Source: Poa pratensis (lineage: Eukaryota; Streptophyta; Magnoliopsida; Poales; Poaceae). Taken from it: 64,000 bases of DNA. The translations under genes were made by a program, and so were the position numbers. Below are positions 1 through 11,710 of the stretch, in pieces. Positions within the stretch are counted from its first letter, which is position 1. Each line of letters opens with the position of its first letter. Below the pieces are notes generated by a model, which saw only the letters and a list, made by a program, of their open reading frames with translations, was not told where the DNA came from and made no database searches. Location: NCBI GenBank assembly GCA_947311845.1, contig CAMZMU010000063.1:53418064-53482063 (forward strand). Direction: 5' to 3'.

Positions 1-890
1 TGTGCATTAGTTGGAGTAACGGGGGGTGGCTAGTGCAGTGAACGTGAGAGAAAGTTCTGCGATCCACTTTGGTATCTTTACCTTACTTTGTTACCTCACT
101 AGGGATAAACTAAAATACCATGCTACCGGGGATGTGGGCGTGACCATTGCCACTACTCCATGACTAGATCTAGCATGTTCTTATTTTCACTTCATGTCAT
201 GATACTTAATGCTATACTCTGAGTTATCTTAATTACTGAGGTGTTATGATTTAGTTCGCATCTTGGTGGAGTATAAGAGAGGTTAATAACCAAAAGATCT
301 CTATGTTAGGACGTGATGCCCATATATCTAAGTAACTTGTTATCAAACCCTGTGTTGCAATCTCATATGTTAACTTTGTGTGTTCCATTGTCTACCACTT
401 TATAAAGAGAGAGTGCATTTGTGAAACCATGAACCCCAGTCCATTTTTAATCATAAGAAACACCTTTCCAACACCATATACCACTTTTCTATTTTCAGCC
501 ATCATTAAATCCGAAAATACAAAAATACTTTTCATCTTGCATACATCATTCAAAAACCCAAAAATATCATTTATCATTGCATCCACCATCATTGCATATT
601 TATTTCTTGTTTGCATTGCATAACTATCCTGATATCATTCTTACACCTTGTGCTTGACAACCACAGGTGAGGTTGAGGACCAAAACATCTAACCTTGTTT
701 TGTAGGTAACCAAAAGAAGGATAAGAAGATAAATCTACCACTTCAGATTCCCCGAGAGTTCGATATTAAACCCTCGAGTCACCCCTCGTGGGGAAAACTG
801 TCTTCCACTTACTATACACTCTGCACTTGGAGTCTCAACCTAATCCCGTTTATTTGTGCAGGCATCAAGACTTGCTCTTCGGGATCATCA
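1..890 (+). repeat. 5' LTR of element A (3' portion only)
   Basis: This matches 6356-7246 base for base apart from one single-base indel. It ends in ATCATCA, ten bases before the primer-binding site. The short ORFs on both strands near 378-623 occur identically in the 3' LTR and show no coding signature. Confidence 0.93.
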
Positions 891-900
891 AGACGTTTTC

Positions 901-918
901 TGGCGCCGTTGCCGGGGA
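901..918 (+). other. Primer-binding site of element A (tRNA-Asp type)
   Basis: TGGCGCCGTTGCCGGGG is the exact complement of the 3' end of plant tRNA-Asp including its CCA tail. This primer is established for Athila-group elements. The same site occurs in elements B (39896) and C (54834, minus). Confidence 0.9.
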
Positions 919-1154
919 ATCGTAGCTGAGAGATTTATCCAAGGGTGTGCATCATCGCATTCATCTCACAACAAAGTCAACGTCACCAACTTGTGCTAAC
1001 ACCTAAGCTTGGGGAGGTTGCACCTACGTGAGCACCATCTTATCCATCTTTACTTACAAAGCAATTTATTTGTTTTGTTAGTGTCATTGCATATCATATC
1101 ATATTTATTTCAGTTTTGCATAAAAAATTAAAAATACCAAAAAAACTTGCTAAA

Positions 1155-3152
1155 ATGGGAGAAAGAACTAAGTTGTGTGACTACACAAACACTCCTAATG
1201 ATCAATTTATCACGAGAGCTATTGCCACACCTAAGATAAATGCTGAGAGTTATGAAGTAAGTCCTAGTTTGTTGAACTTGATAACTAGGGAACAATTTGG
1301 TGGTAGTGCTATGGAGGATGCCTCTATGCATCTTCATGACTTTGTTGAAATATGTGACATGCAAAAGTTTAAAAATGTGGAAAGTGATATCCTAAAACTG
1401 AAGTTATTTCCTTTTTCACTTAGAGGAAAAGCTAAAGAGTGGTTGCATTCCTTGCCATCTGGTAGTATTAATTCTTGGGATGATCTAAAAGAAGCTTTCA
1501 TTAAGAAATATTATCCCCCTGTTAAAATTTTGCAAAATAGAAACAACATCCTTTCTTTTAGGCAAAATGAAAATGAACATGTTGCTATGGCTTGGGATAG
1601 GATAAAACTTATGCTTAGAACTTGTCCCTCACATGGAGTTAATGAATGGACCATATTACACTCTTTCTACAATGGTTTAAACTACATGTCTAGAAACATA
1701 CTTGATTCTGCTGCTGGAGGTGCTTTTATGAGTAAGACTATAGTAGAAGCTAAAAATATATTGGAAAGCATTTTACAAAACTATAGTCAATGGCATACTG
1801 ATAGGGCACCTAATCCTTCTAAGAAAGTGAACTCTATTGAAGAAACTAATGATTTGTCATCTAAAATGGATACTATTCTTGCTTTGCTTAATAAACCTAG
1901 TGTTGAAAATGTTCCTTTGCAAGAACTAGTTGGAAACAATTCTGAAAATATTGATGTCAACTTCATTAGGAACTATGGTAATAATGGGTATGGTAACAAC
2001 AATTATAACTCTTATAATAAACCCCCATATGTTCCCAACAATCGTCCTTTTGTTCCATATCCTAATGCTAATGATAATAATTGGAAGCCTATGTTATCAC
2101 GCAATGATAATTCTGAGGCTAACAAAATTCTCATGGAACAAGTTGCTAGTCATAATACCATGATACAAGAGTTGAATAAGTCTGTTGCTTCTATTAGTTC
2201 TGATATTAAAGGCTTACAACTCCAAGCTGCAGGACTAGACAAAGCTTTGTCTAAACTAGCTGATAATCAAGCCACTTTATTGAGTATGTCTGCAGGGAAA
2301 CCACAAGCATCACCTGTGGTTGGAATGAATTCTGTTAACATTGCTGAAAATGTTCCTCTTACTTTGGAGGAAACTCTTGATGAATTATTGAACTACCCTG
2401 AATATTTGTTGCCACTCATGTCTCAACTTGGTAGTTTAAAAGAAGAAGCTAAAGAAACTGAACATGATGAATCTCTTATGCTGATTGAGTTGGAAAAGAA
2501 AGTTGAGGAAGTTAAAATGCTTAATGAAGTCAAGGATCCTTTGCTTGACTTAGAAAATTGTAGCTTGCATGAATTAATATCTATCTTACAAAAATTTGCA
2601 AGTGATCCTTCCATCAACACTAACCAAGCAGGTTTTGGTTCTTATATTGCTAATCATGTCTTGAAAGAAAAGATTGCTAGGTACAACCAAGAGGCTATGA
2701 TACCACCTAAGCTTGGGGATATGTGGATACCTAAGGTACTAGTAACTATTGGAAAAGAGACACACCATGCCATACTTGATCTAGGATCTAGTGTCTCTGT
2801 TTTATCTAAAGAACTATATGAAGTGCTTGAATTGAAAAATCTTGAAAAATGCTCTATTGAACTAGCACTTGCTGATGACTCTATTAAACATGCTTTGGGA
2901 AAAGTAAGTGATGTTATGGTAGAGTTACATATGACTTTTGTGCCTGTGGATTTTCTAATCATGGATATGGGGAATAAAACCTCTAGTCCTATTATTCTTG
3001 GAAGACCTTTTCTTCGTACCACAGGTGCTATCATTGATTCAAAGGAAGGGAATGTAAAGTTTCAGTTTCCACACAAGAAGTGCATGGAACACTTTCCAAG
3101 GAAGAGGGAACCACCAAAGTTCAAGCTCCCTCATGAGCTTCGTCCACAATAA
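1155..3152 (+). CDS. Gag-protease polyprotein of element A (no pol)
   Basis: This is a 665-aa open frame without stops, read from the first in-frame ATG (MGERTK); the frame is open for 13 codons upstream without an ATG. Residues of about 45-220 form a plant retrotransposon gag domain (FPFSLRGKAKEWL, then SWDDLKEAFIKKYYP). An Asn/Tyr/Pro-rich linker follows near 275-315 with no CCHC zinc knuckle. A coiled-coil-like segment lies near 340-385. The C-terminal third is a retropepsin: catalytic DLGSSVSVLS, flap region, and ILGRPFLRTTGAIID near the end. Family Gag packages the RNA and the protease matures it. The frame stops after the protease with no RT. Its integrity and the near-identical LTRs suggest recent function. 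The absence of pol is real within the visible element. Confidence 0.9.
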   Translation: MGERTKLCDYTNTPNDQFITRAIATPKINAESYEVSPSLLNLITREQFGGSAMEDASMHLHDFVEICDMQKFKNVESDILKLKLFPFSLRGKAKEWLHSLPSGSINSWDDLKEAFIKKYYPPVKILQNRNNILSFRQNENEHVAMAWDRIKLMLRTCPSHGVNEWTILHSFYNGLNYMSRNILDSAAGGAFMSKTIVEAKNILESILQNYSQWHTDRAPNPSKKVNSIEETNDLSSKMDTILALLNKPSVENVPLQELVGNNSENIDVNFIRNYGNNGYGNNNYNSYNKPPYVPNNRPFVPYPNANDNNWKPMLSRNDNSEANKILMEQVASHNTMIQELNKSVASISSDIKGLQLQAAGLDKALSKLADNQATLLSMSAGKPQASPVVGMNSVNIAENVPLTLEETLDELLNYPEYLLPLMSQLGSLKEEAKETEHDESLMLIELEKKVEEVKMLNEVKDPLLDLENCSLHELISILQKFASDPSINTNQAGFGSYIANHVLKEKIARYNQEAMIPPKLGDMWIPKVLVTIGKETHHAILDLGSSVSVLSKELYEVLELKNLEKCSIELALADDSIKHALGKVSDVMVELHMTFVPVDFLIMDMGNKTSSPIILGRPFLRTTGAIIDSKEGNVKFQFPHKKCMEHFPRKREPPKFKLPHELRPQ

Positions 3153-5527
3153 AACAACAAGTAAGAAGCCTAGCTATATGGCTATAAAGAAAGCGCTTTG
3201 CGGGAGGCAACCCGGTTATTTTTGTATGTGATTTTTCTTTGTGTCCTCTTGCTGTAACAAGAGATTTTGTGTCTAGTTAGGTTCTGGAGTTTTTAATAAA
3301 GTGCCAAGTTTTACCCTTTTTGGTTTGAAAAAGTTGCTTATAGCGTTCGGAGATTTTATTCCTGCACAAGTCAGTGCACGGTATGATTTTTAATTCTTAT
3401 TCTGTAACTCCGAATGAGCTCATATTTGAACTGTAGTTGCAACTTTTCATCCTCTGTATGCATGAATTTTTTCGGAATTTTTCGAGAAAGTTTGGTAGGG
3501 TAGAAAAATACGTTTTGCTGCTGCTGTTTTTCTGGACAGATTCTGTCCCATTTTGTTTGATGCATGCTTTGAGCTTTTAAGTTGAATCTTTTTGATCCAA
3601 TTGAGTTTATGAGTAGGCATACAACATTATACACTTTCTGGACATGTCATATGAATTTTTGTTCAAGGATTATATGCAGCAAGGAACCTATTTGTTTATC
3701 ACTATTAATGCACCCCACAGAAAAGAGATGGGAGAAACGGTGTTTTGAAGTTTTTTCACAGGGATTGGAGGAGATGCACCAAGAGCTATCCAAGGATGGT
3801 GAAGACCATAAGCTTGGGGATGTGAAGACAACCCCGCTGGACCTACACACTCTCGGTTTGCACACGTCCAACTTCTGTTTTTCGATCGAAACACTTTATC
3901 GCATAAACTTGGAGCGTCGTTTTTTGTTTTTGTTTGAGTCTTGAGAGACCACCACACTATCAATTATATATGAGAGAGCTACTGGAAATATGGGTTGAAA
4001 TATGTTGGATGCTTTTATAAGATTGGGAAAAGGGATGTTTGACTTGATTTTTAATGATACATATAGTTGCATGATTCATGAGCTTGTTTATGAGTAATAG
4101 TTTGCAAATTCTTTTTGTAGAGCTATCACTTATTCATGTTTTGGTGCTGATTGTTATTTCACTTGGTTTAACATGGATTAGTTAGTTCTATGGACACTCA
4201 TGCATGCATCTAGATGGTCAACTTTCTCCCTTTTGCTAGCCCAAAAACTCCAACAAGCAAAAACTTGTTTCCAACACCTTCAACCAAAGTTATTCCAGTG
4301 AGTCCACCATATCTACCTATTGGCTTTATGCTATTCCGAGTATGTTTAACATGTTGTTTGTGTTATCTTACCTCTGAATGAAAATGTTTATGTTATTGAT
4401 TGCAATGGAAAAAAATTGGTTATATAGCTCTCACGAACTTGATGCACAATGTTCTTTTATTTGCATAATAAAACTTGACCCATTGTGATTAAGATTATGA
4501 TGTTTGTGGCTTGATGAATGTTTTGGGTTGGAAGTTAGCCCATATGTGCTGTCACATGGCAAGCTTTCAACACGCTCTTCATCTCATTTAGTTGATATCA
4601 TGTGCTTTTGTCTATGGATGCTTATCATGTTGAAATGAATGTGGAAATAGAGTGAGTTTAAATGAGTTTGTGTAAATGGTTAGAGAGACGCCTGGGCCGC
4701 TAATCTAAGCCATGCATCATTCATGGTGGAAATTTACTTACATACTATGGTGAACCTTCTGTGATACACCTTGCAATAAAAAACTATTCCAAATGGTAAA
4801 TAAAAAGGGTGTTGAGATTGTTCATTTTGTTTGTTTGTCTTGTCATTTTGATATGGGCTTGTTCCATATCTTGGGACAAGAGGTACCCCAGTTGACGCTC
4901 TTGATGATACTATTATGCTTACAATGATATTTAATTGAACTTGCTTTGTTTCCCAAGTTGAGTAACACATGGTGTAAGTACTTGTATTCAAGGGGCATGA
5001 GACATTCAACCCATTCTTTATCAAGCACACTACTCATATTTGCTTTCACTTTAACCTTAATCATTCAAGATGCTATGATAGGGGCAATGAGAGCTTGACA
5101 CCAATGAATACCTTATTGCAATCATTAACTTAAGTAGAAGAGTTTGGAAGTTGGATGAAACTTATGCATGCTTTACCTCTACTCACATATACATCTTTCC
5201 AAAGTGTACACCTATCATATTCAGATTTTCATCTACACTCTATGACCATTGTAGGATGTTCTACTTATCATTATGCATACATGTGTTCCATATTACTTGC
5301 TACTATGTTACACTTTGTGAACTATCAATGAACATCCTTGTCTTGAATACTTGATATCACTTCATAAACTATTTGCATATTGCTACTCCTTTGAAGAATG
5401 AATCATTTGACTATATGTAGCAATAGTAATCATCTTTGATATCATTGTTAAGTATTAAATTGCAAAGTCCATGTTAGTTTTATCATCTTCATACTCGAGG
5501 ACGAGCATGGATTAAGCTTGGGGATGT
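3153..5527 (+). other. Untranslated 3' internal region and polypurine tract of element A
   Basis: About 2.4 kb follow the Gag-protease stop and hold no convincing ORF. The stretch is homologous to 45129-45825 plus 56349-57999 of element B, and in reverse to 62545-64000 of element D. Long conserved noncoding 3' regions are usual in Athila-type elements. It ends in the purine-rich AAGCTTGGGGATGT (5514-5527), which primes plus-strand synthesis directly before the LTR start TGATGCATG. Confidence 0.75.
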
Positions 5528-5821
5528 TGATGCATGTAAAATGCATACATGAACTTTGCACTTTAATTGCTTATATTCCAATCATATTTGCATCATATAA
5601 GGGTTATATCAATGTTTTATCATGATTTTGGGAATATCTTATATTTCCTATTTTTATGGAATTAACCCTGCACAGGCAGAAAACCCTTTTTTATTTTAAT
5701 GTTTCAGGGACCCAAACGTCAACGAAATCACCTGGAAATTTACGGGCGTCAATATTTGGAAGGAAGAAGACTACGGAAAAAGGAAGCGAGCAAACGGAGG
5801 CCCGAGGGCCAAACGAGAGGG

Positions 5822-5850
5822 CCCACGCGGCCAGTACCAGGCCGCGTGGG
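5822..5850 (+). promoter_or_regulatory. Inverted repeat upstream of the LTR TATA box (element A)
   Basis: CCCACGCGGCC and GGCCGCGTGGG form a perfect 11-bp dyad with a 7-nt spacer, about 77 bp upstream of the TATA box. The same dyad recurs in both LTRs of element B and in element D. Confidence 0.55.
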
Positions 5851-5926
5851 ACCCACCCGTTTGGGCCTCGTGGCTCCGTTGCCTTCGATCTCTTCTCCAC
5901 CGACATCGTCTTGACCTAAAAACGCC

Positions 5927-5935
5927 TATAAAAAA
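5927..5935 (+). promoter_or_regulatory. TATA box of element A 3' LTR
   Basis: TATAAAAAA lies in a block conserved in elements A, B (38741 and 58409) and D (62127, minus). It is the likely core promoter of the LTR. Confidence 0.6.
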
Positions 5936-7246
5936 GGTCCCCCGACGTTCTCTGGAAGGAGCGCCGCACAAACACAGAAACACCGAAACGGAGATCAGGA
6001 GCTGCAGATTGGAGGGGGAAAACTCCGGCGGGGCGCTGCCGGCGTGGTCTCCATCTTCTCCATCGACTTCTCCACCGTCTCCATGATGAAGAGGGAGTAG
6101 TCCACCTCTGGACTATGGGTTTGTGGAAGTAACTTATGTATCTCTCCTCTCTTGAGCTTCACTAATTAGCACCGTATGAGCTGCTGAACATGATTACGGT
6201 CACCGTTGTAATACCTTTGTGGTGGATCTTTATGAGTTAATATATGTTTGAGATTGCAATGTTTGTTTCAGTTATGAGTATAGATGCATATTATGTACCC
6301 CGTTCTTGTCTACTTGTTTTGATCAAGCATGTTTATGAGAGCGTGTGGGGGAACGTGTGCATTAGTTGGAGTAACGGGGGGTGGCTAGTGCAGTGAACGT
6401 GAGAGAAAGTTCTGCGATCCACTTTGGTATCTTTACCTTACTTTGTTACCTCACTAGGGATAAACTAAAATACCATGCTACCGGGGATGTGGGCGTGACC
6501 ATTGCCACTACTCCATGACTAGATCTAGCATGTTCTTATTTTCACTTCATGTCATGATACTTAATGCTATACTCTGAGTTATCTTAATTACTGAGGTGTT
6601 ATGATTTAGTTCGCATCTTGGTGGAGTATAAGAGAGGTTAATAACCAAAAGATCTCTATGTTAGGACGTGATGCCCATATATCTAAGTAACTTGTTATCA
6701 AACCCTGTGTTGCAATCTCATATGTTAACTTTGTGTGTTCCATTGTCTACCACTTTATAAAGAGAGAGTGCATTTGTGAAACCATGAACCCCAGTCCATT
6801 TTTAATCATAAGAAACACCTTTCCAACACCATATACCACTTTTCTATTTTCAGCCATCATTAAATCCGAAAATACAAAAATACTTTTCATCTTGCATACA
6901 TCATTCAAAAACCCAAAAATATCATTTATCATTGCATCCACCATCATTGCATATTTATTTCTTGTTTGCATTGCATAACTATCCTGATATCATTCTTACA
7001 CCTTGTGCTTGACAACCACAGGTGAGGTTGAGGACCAAAACATCTAACCTTGTTTTGTAGGTAACCAAAAGAAGGATAAGAAGATAAATCTACCACTTCA
7101 GATTCCCCGAGAGTTCGATATTAAACCCTCGAGTCACCCCTCGTGGGGAAAACTGTCTTCCACTTACTATACACTCTGCACTTGGAGTCTCAACCTAAAT
7201 CCCGTTTATTTGTGCAGGCATCAAGACTTGCTCTTCGGGATCATCA

Positions 7247-7793
7247 GCGCTCTATACATAGAATCGACCGAGAACTTGCCGTTCTTCGTAAGATTTCATT
7301 GAAACTTATCTGGACCTTCCGACAATTGGATTGAATCCAATCGGGTGAGCAAAGCATTCCAAGATGCTTGTCGTGTTCCAAGTAAACTTCTTCTGAACGA
7401 AACATTTGGTGGGGAAGTACCATCACCTTCGCGATCGTGTCGCTTTTGTTTCGAACAATAGAATATAGAGCCGGATATTGTTCTTTGAGGGTCGCTTGGC
7501 CAAGCCATATATCCTCCCAGAATCGAATTTCTGATCCATCCCTAATTGAGAAAGAACCATGTGGAAAAAGAACTTCTTTGTAGCCATGAGGCCTTCCCAG
7601 AAGTGTGAATCCCCAGGTTTCCAAAGGACCGGGAAACAGCTTGATCTCCGACATATTTTCTCCTAAGGAGGGTTTGCCAAACTCCATCTTTAGAAAGAAG
7701 TTTAAATAGCCATTTACCTAGTAGCGCTCTGTTCTTGACCTCAAGGTCATGAACTCCGAGCCCTCCTTGGTCTTTAGGGCAGCAAACCCACAC
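7247..7793 (-). pseudogene. LINE ORF2 fragment: region between RT and zf-RVT
   Basis: Two frames (7793-7542 and 7687-7247) carry the conserved post-RT block: WVCCPKDQGGLGVHDLEVKN, then GKWLFKLL, then IRDGSEIRFWEDIWLG. This is the tract that precedes the zf-RVT domain in plant LINEs. The zinc-binding part itself is cut off at the element A junction. Confidence 0.8.
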
Positions 7794-7802
7794 TCCATTT
7801 AG

Positions 7803-9091
7803 TCAGTCGATATTTTTTCTTCTCACTATCCCTTGCCAAAAGAATCTAGATCGGAAATAATCCAATCGTTTTAAGACCCCTTTTGGCAGTTGGAAGAATG
7901 AAATCATATACAGTACCATGTTCGTAAGTACCGAGTTTATGAGAACCAATCTTCCACCCAGGGATAGGAGTTTGCCTTTCCAGCTATTTAAACGTATTTG
8001 AAGTCTTTCCTCCACCCTTTTCCATTCAACATTTGTAAGTCTCCGATAATGAATCGGGATACCCAAATAGTTGATAGGAAATTGTCCTTGCTCACAGCCA
8101 AAAAGCTCGGCATACAAGGCGGCGTTCTCTTGGGTCTCGCCAAAGCAAAACAATTCACTTTTATGGAAGTTTATCTTTAGACCCGAAAGTTGCTCGAAAG
8201 CTGACAAAATCAACTTAAGGTTATGGGCTTTTTCGATATCGTGTTCCATAAAAATAATTGTATCGTCGGCATATTGAAGAATCGATAGTCCGCCGTCTAC
8301 AAGGTGTGGAATCACTCCTTCAATTTGACCCTCAATTTAGCGCGTTCGATCAGAATTGCTAGCATATCCGCCACTATGTTAAATAGTATTGGCGATAGCG
8401 GGTCACCCTGTCGGAGTCCTTTCTTCGTTTGGAAGTATCTGCCAGTGTCATCATTGACCTTAATGGCTACACTTCCTCCGGAAACAAAGCTATTAATTAA
8501 CGCGCGCCATTGAGAGGAAAAGCCTTTCATCCTTAGAGTTTGCTGGATGAAAGACCACTTCACTTTATCATAGGCTTTCTCGAAATCAATTTTCAGAATA
8601 ATCCCGTTCAGTTTTTTCCTATATAGTTCGTGGACTGTTTCATGTAGGACCGCGACTCCATCAAGGATGTTGCGACCTTGCATAAAAGCCGTCTGAGACG
8701 GGCGAACCACATGATCTGCCACAGTGTTCAGTCGAATCGTTGCCGCTTTGGTGAAAATTTTAAAACTAACGTTAAGGAGGCATATGGGTCTAAACTGCTG
8801 GATCCTTTCTGCCTCGTTAACCTTAGGTAATAAAATTATCTCACCAAAATTGAGACGAAACAACTCTAGTTGTCCATTGTGCAGACAAGCGAACAACTGA
8901 AGCAGATCGGCCTTGATAACATCCCAAAAGTTCTGGTAGAACTCCGCAGGAAATCCATCGGGACCAGGTGCTGAATTATGTTTCATTTGGAAAACTGCTT
9001 TTCTCACTTCCTCCTCTGAATAGGGTTTAGTAAGTAGGCTATTTTCCTCCTCTGAAACCTGGGGTATATTCTCTATTCGGGACTCATCCAA
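7803..9091 (-). pseudogene. LINE ORF2 fragment: reverse transcriptase
   Basis: Two overlapping frames together cover the RT core. Block 9091-8312 contains PGPDGFPAEFYQNFW, FRPICLLNVSFKI, ILKIDFEKAYDKVKW and KKGLRQGDPLSPILFN. Block 8315-7803 contains the catalytic LQYADDTIIFM and INFHKSELFCFG, followed by the thumb region. The change of frame near 8314 separates the GLRQGDPLSP block from the YADD block, so a single polypeptide cannot be made. Family role: target-primed reverse transcription of LINE RNA. Confidence 0.9.
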
Positions 9092-9359
9092 CGTGAAATT
9101 CCCCTCCTCAGGATCACCAAACAGGCCTTTATAGTAATTTATAATATACGACTTTAGTTGATCCTGGCCCTCAATCGTTCCTTCATCCTGTACCAGAGAA
9201 TGAATACACTTTTCCTGTGTCTGCCATTGGCAATAATGTGGAAATAGCGAGTATTCGAGTCCCCTTCTAGAATGAATTGAGCTTTAGAACGTTGATACCA
9301 TTTTAAACTTTTCCTCGCGCAGTAGATTCGCTATCTGTGCGTTTGATTGGCTCTTTAGC

Positions 9360-10136
9360 TCAATTTCTTGCGCGGATAGTAACCGAATTTCTGCTAATGC
9401 TTCTAGAGCATCGATTATCGAGGAAAGTCGTACTTTTTCTTTTTTTAAGTAGACCAGTAGTATGACGAGCCCAACCAACGAGGTGAGTACGTAAAGCACG
9501 TATCTTATTGTTCCACCGCTGGATGGGCGTATCACCCGCTACCGGTAGATCCCAGATTCTTTTAACCATGTCATGGAAGCCCTCGCGGTGTAACCAACCA
9601 AGTTCAAACTTGAACCGTGGTTTACAGAGCGGTCTAGGCACTCCAGTGGTCAATAGAATGGGAGCAAGATCCGACAATCGCTCAATACGTTCTAGAGCCC
9701 GTACCGACACCAATGGGAATCTAGCTTCCCAATCGGAATCCATCAGCACACGGTCTAGTTTCTCGTAAGTGGGTTCAGGTAGGGAATTAGCCCAGGTGAA
9801 CTGTCTTCCCACCATCGTGATCTCTCTTAAATTCAAGCTGTCAATGACTGCATTGAATAAAAGAGGCCAACGGTTGTCGAACCGACCCTTACTTTTCTCG
9901 AACGGAAACCGTAGCAGATTGAAATCCCCACCAATGATAATAGGGTGCGGGTTATCTTTTGCGAGGTTCACCAATTCAACGAGAAAAGAAGTCTTAGACG
10001 CTTCCTGATCAACTGCAACTAAAAAATACAAGCTCGAGGTTTGACACGTAGCACAAAAGACCTTCTCGACAAAACCGGCCGTGGTTACACTTTTGGTACT
10101 CCAAACGGAGGGGAATAAATTCACCGCACTCGCCAC
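9360..10136 (-). pseudogene. LINE ORF2 fragment: AP-like endonuclease domain
   Basis: A 258-codon open stretch starts at the poly-C junction. It contains GGDFNLLRF, the conserved GGDFN motif of the exonuclease-endonuclease-phosphatase fold, then WANSLPEPTYEKLDRVL (the T/S-x(n)-LDR block) and a degenerate SDLAPIL where the family has SDHxP. In LINEs this domain nicks target DNA to prime reverse transcription. The usual N-terminal 60-100 residues and ORF1 are absent. The frame is lost near 9360 before the RT begins, so this is a relic. Confidence 0.85.
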
Positions 10137-10163
10137 CCCCCCCCCCCCCCCCCCCCCCCCCCC
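10136..10163. repeat. Poly-C run (28 C)
   Basis: An uninterrupted run of 28 C lies at the exact 5' end of the recognisable LINE sequence. Such a run can be a real slippage tract or a marker of a hard-to-sequence junction. The sequence alone cannot decide. Confidence 0.95.
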
Positions 10164-11551
10164 AAGAAACTGGTCAATGTTAGTGAATATGTAGTGTCTC
10201 TAGCAGGAAGCAAAATGTTATGCAAGCGTTGTAGATACCGTGACGCCTGCAGCCTTCGATGTGAATGTGGGAATATCGTCGTCTTCGAACTAGCACGTGA
10301 GATTTAGCTTTTCCCTTCCCGACATGGTGAACAGGGCATTGTCCTAAAATAAGTGGCGGCTGTCAAGTGAAGTGAGACAGTAATATTGCTACCGATCCAA
10401 ATATACGCAGGGTTGCAACGTAAGGGCCCTAATGGGTCTAGATTTAGAGCCCTGATGTTTCTTCACGTGTGAACAGATGCCAGTGTATGGACTAGAAAAC
10501 GAGACATTATTCGTTGCTCACGGCGTTATACGCCCATGGTAAATCACAATGGTAGATCGCGTCGTCGGTATATCCGCCTCGCCAGCGCTAAAGCATATCG
10601 GACGAAATGCAACACGTATATCGAAGCAAGGTCACAACATAGTACATGAAATTTTCTTTAATGTGTCGAATTTCTTCAAATATGCAAGTTTTCTTTAGAG
10701 AAATGCTCTCCGTCCAAAAAAGAACCAAATTGGTCTAGTCACTGAACTTTTTTTTTTAGATTCACAGGGACGCCTCAGCCTCCCCGGTTCCATTGATTCA
10801 ACGAAACCAGATGCTACAGAAAACAGAAAGGAATGCTCATCTAAAACGGGAGAGATATGTAGTCACTGAACATGCTCCAAAGGTCTAGCTTGAGACTGGC
10901 CCCAAAGTCGTTTATGGCTTTATGCTAATACCAGAGGAAAGAAAACGAAGCAGTGGCACTTGCGTAACAAGAACTCTCAGCGCTCACTGTCTTATTCGTC
11001 ACGATCGAATCTAGATTATATTCAGATTTCAGTACGTGTTCGTCAGCAGACAGTAATTTTTCTCCTTCGCTTATTTATGACAAGGGCTGTATTTTAATCC
11101 ATCGTGTTCGCAGAGGTGTGCAACTCCAAGTTACATGCTGGCATGGTAATTAAATCAACTAGTGTACCCACTTCGATCCGTTCATCTCCCTTGGCCTGTT
11201 TATCTTGAGAGCCGGACATGCATCTTTCGCTGCAGCTCTAGTAATTTCCATCCATATGTGCAGCGCTTAAGCGAAATGTACAATGTCTTATCCTTCTCCG
11301 CTGCTGCTCTCTCCATTCAAGCCGGGCACGCGCAGCACTATGCTGCCCAATGTTCCCCCAAAAAAGTCAAATAAAGGACCCCCTTTTTTGAATTATTCGG
11401 TTCGCCGCCGGTCGGAATTTTTTTCTTTTAAAGAGGGCTGGGGCGCTGGGCTAAGTTCGACTTGTCTTTACACTTTCAGTGTGGAGCCGCCCGAACTAGA
11501 AAGTCCCACACTCCCACTCAGGCACCGAGCTGTGTAGCACACTTCAGATCG
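10164..11551. other. Unassigned intergenic DNA
   Basis: Mixed-composition single-copy-looking sequence. I see no ORF with a recognisable domain, no terminal repeats and no RNA gene. A T-run near 10747 and an A/T-rich patch near 11390-11430 are the only simple-sequence features. Confidence 0.5.
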
Positions 11552-11559
11552 CTGTCAGG

Positions 11560-11710
11560 TAGGGATGTAAATGGATACGTATATGGCGCCATGTAATCCC
11601 GTATAAGCGGCTGGTAGTTCATTTTCCTAGGAAAGAAAAAACGATTTTGATCTGTTGACCAAAATAAATGGGATCATGTGGCGCCATATACATGACCATT
11701 TACATCCCTA
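11560..11710. mobile_element. hAT-type MITE with 8-bp target duplication
   Basis: A 151-bp element with terminal inverted repeats starting TAGGGATGTAAATGG and ending in the reverse complement. The similarity extends about 40 bp into each arm with a few mismatches. The flanking 8 bp CTGTCAGG occur at 11552-11559 and again at 11711-11718, and an 8-bp duplication is diagnostic of hAT transposition. There is no coding capacity, so it would have been moved by an autonomous hAT transposase. Confidence 0.9.

Larger units (their letters stand above)
1..7246 (+). mobile_element. Element A: Athila-type Gypsy LTR retrotransposon, non-autonomous, 5' end outside window
   Basis: The sequence at 1-890 recurs at 6356-7246, which gives a direct long terminal repeat pair. 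The order is partial 5' LTR, tRNA-Asp primer-binding site, Gag-protease ORF, a 2.4-kb untranslated region, polypurine tract and full 3' LTR. No reverse transcriptase, RNase H or integrase reading frame exists anywhere inside, so movement would need enzymes from another element. By eye the visible LTR parts differ only by one extra A near 7197, so the insertion is recent. It interrupts the LINE that continues from 7247. The 5' target duplication lies outside the window. Athila-type membership rests on the tRNA-Asp PBS and the DLGSS-type protease. Confidence 0.9.
5528..7246 (+). repeat. 3' LTR of element A
   Basis: A 1719-bp LTR from TGATGCATG to ATCATCA. The start is set by homology to element B, whose LTR start is fixed by a target-site duplication. 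The first half (to about 6230) resembles the LTR of element B. The rest is different sequence, so the two families share a promoter half but not the U5 half. Confidence 0.88.
7247..10135 (-). mobile_element. LINE-type non-LTR retrotransposon, broken, 3' end cut by element A
   Basis: Read on the minus strand, three domains appear in LINE ORF2 order: AP-type endonuclease (about 10136-9360), reverse transcriptase (about 9091-7803) and the start of the C-terminal zf-RVT region (about 7793-7247). They lie in different frames, so the copy is dead. The 3' part is missing because element A was inserted there. The 5' side stops abruptly at a poly-C run. Confidence 0.92.

Noticed and set aside
378..623. 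81-codon frame, repeated at 6733-6978
   Set aside because: It lies in the LTR of element A and is duplicated only because the LTR is; overlapping frames exist on the other strand and no domain is present.
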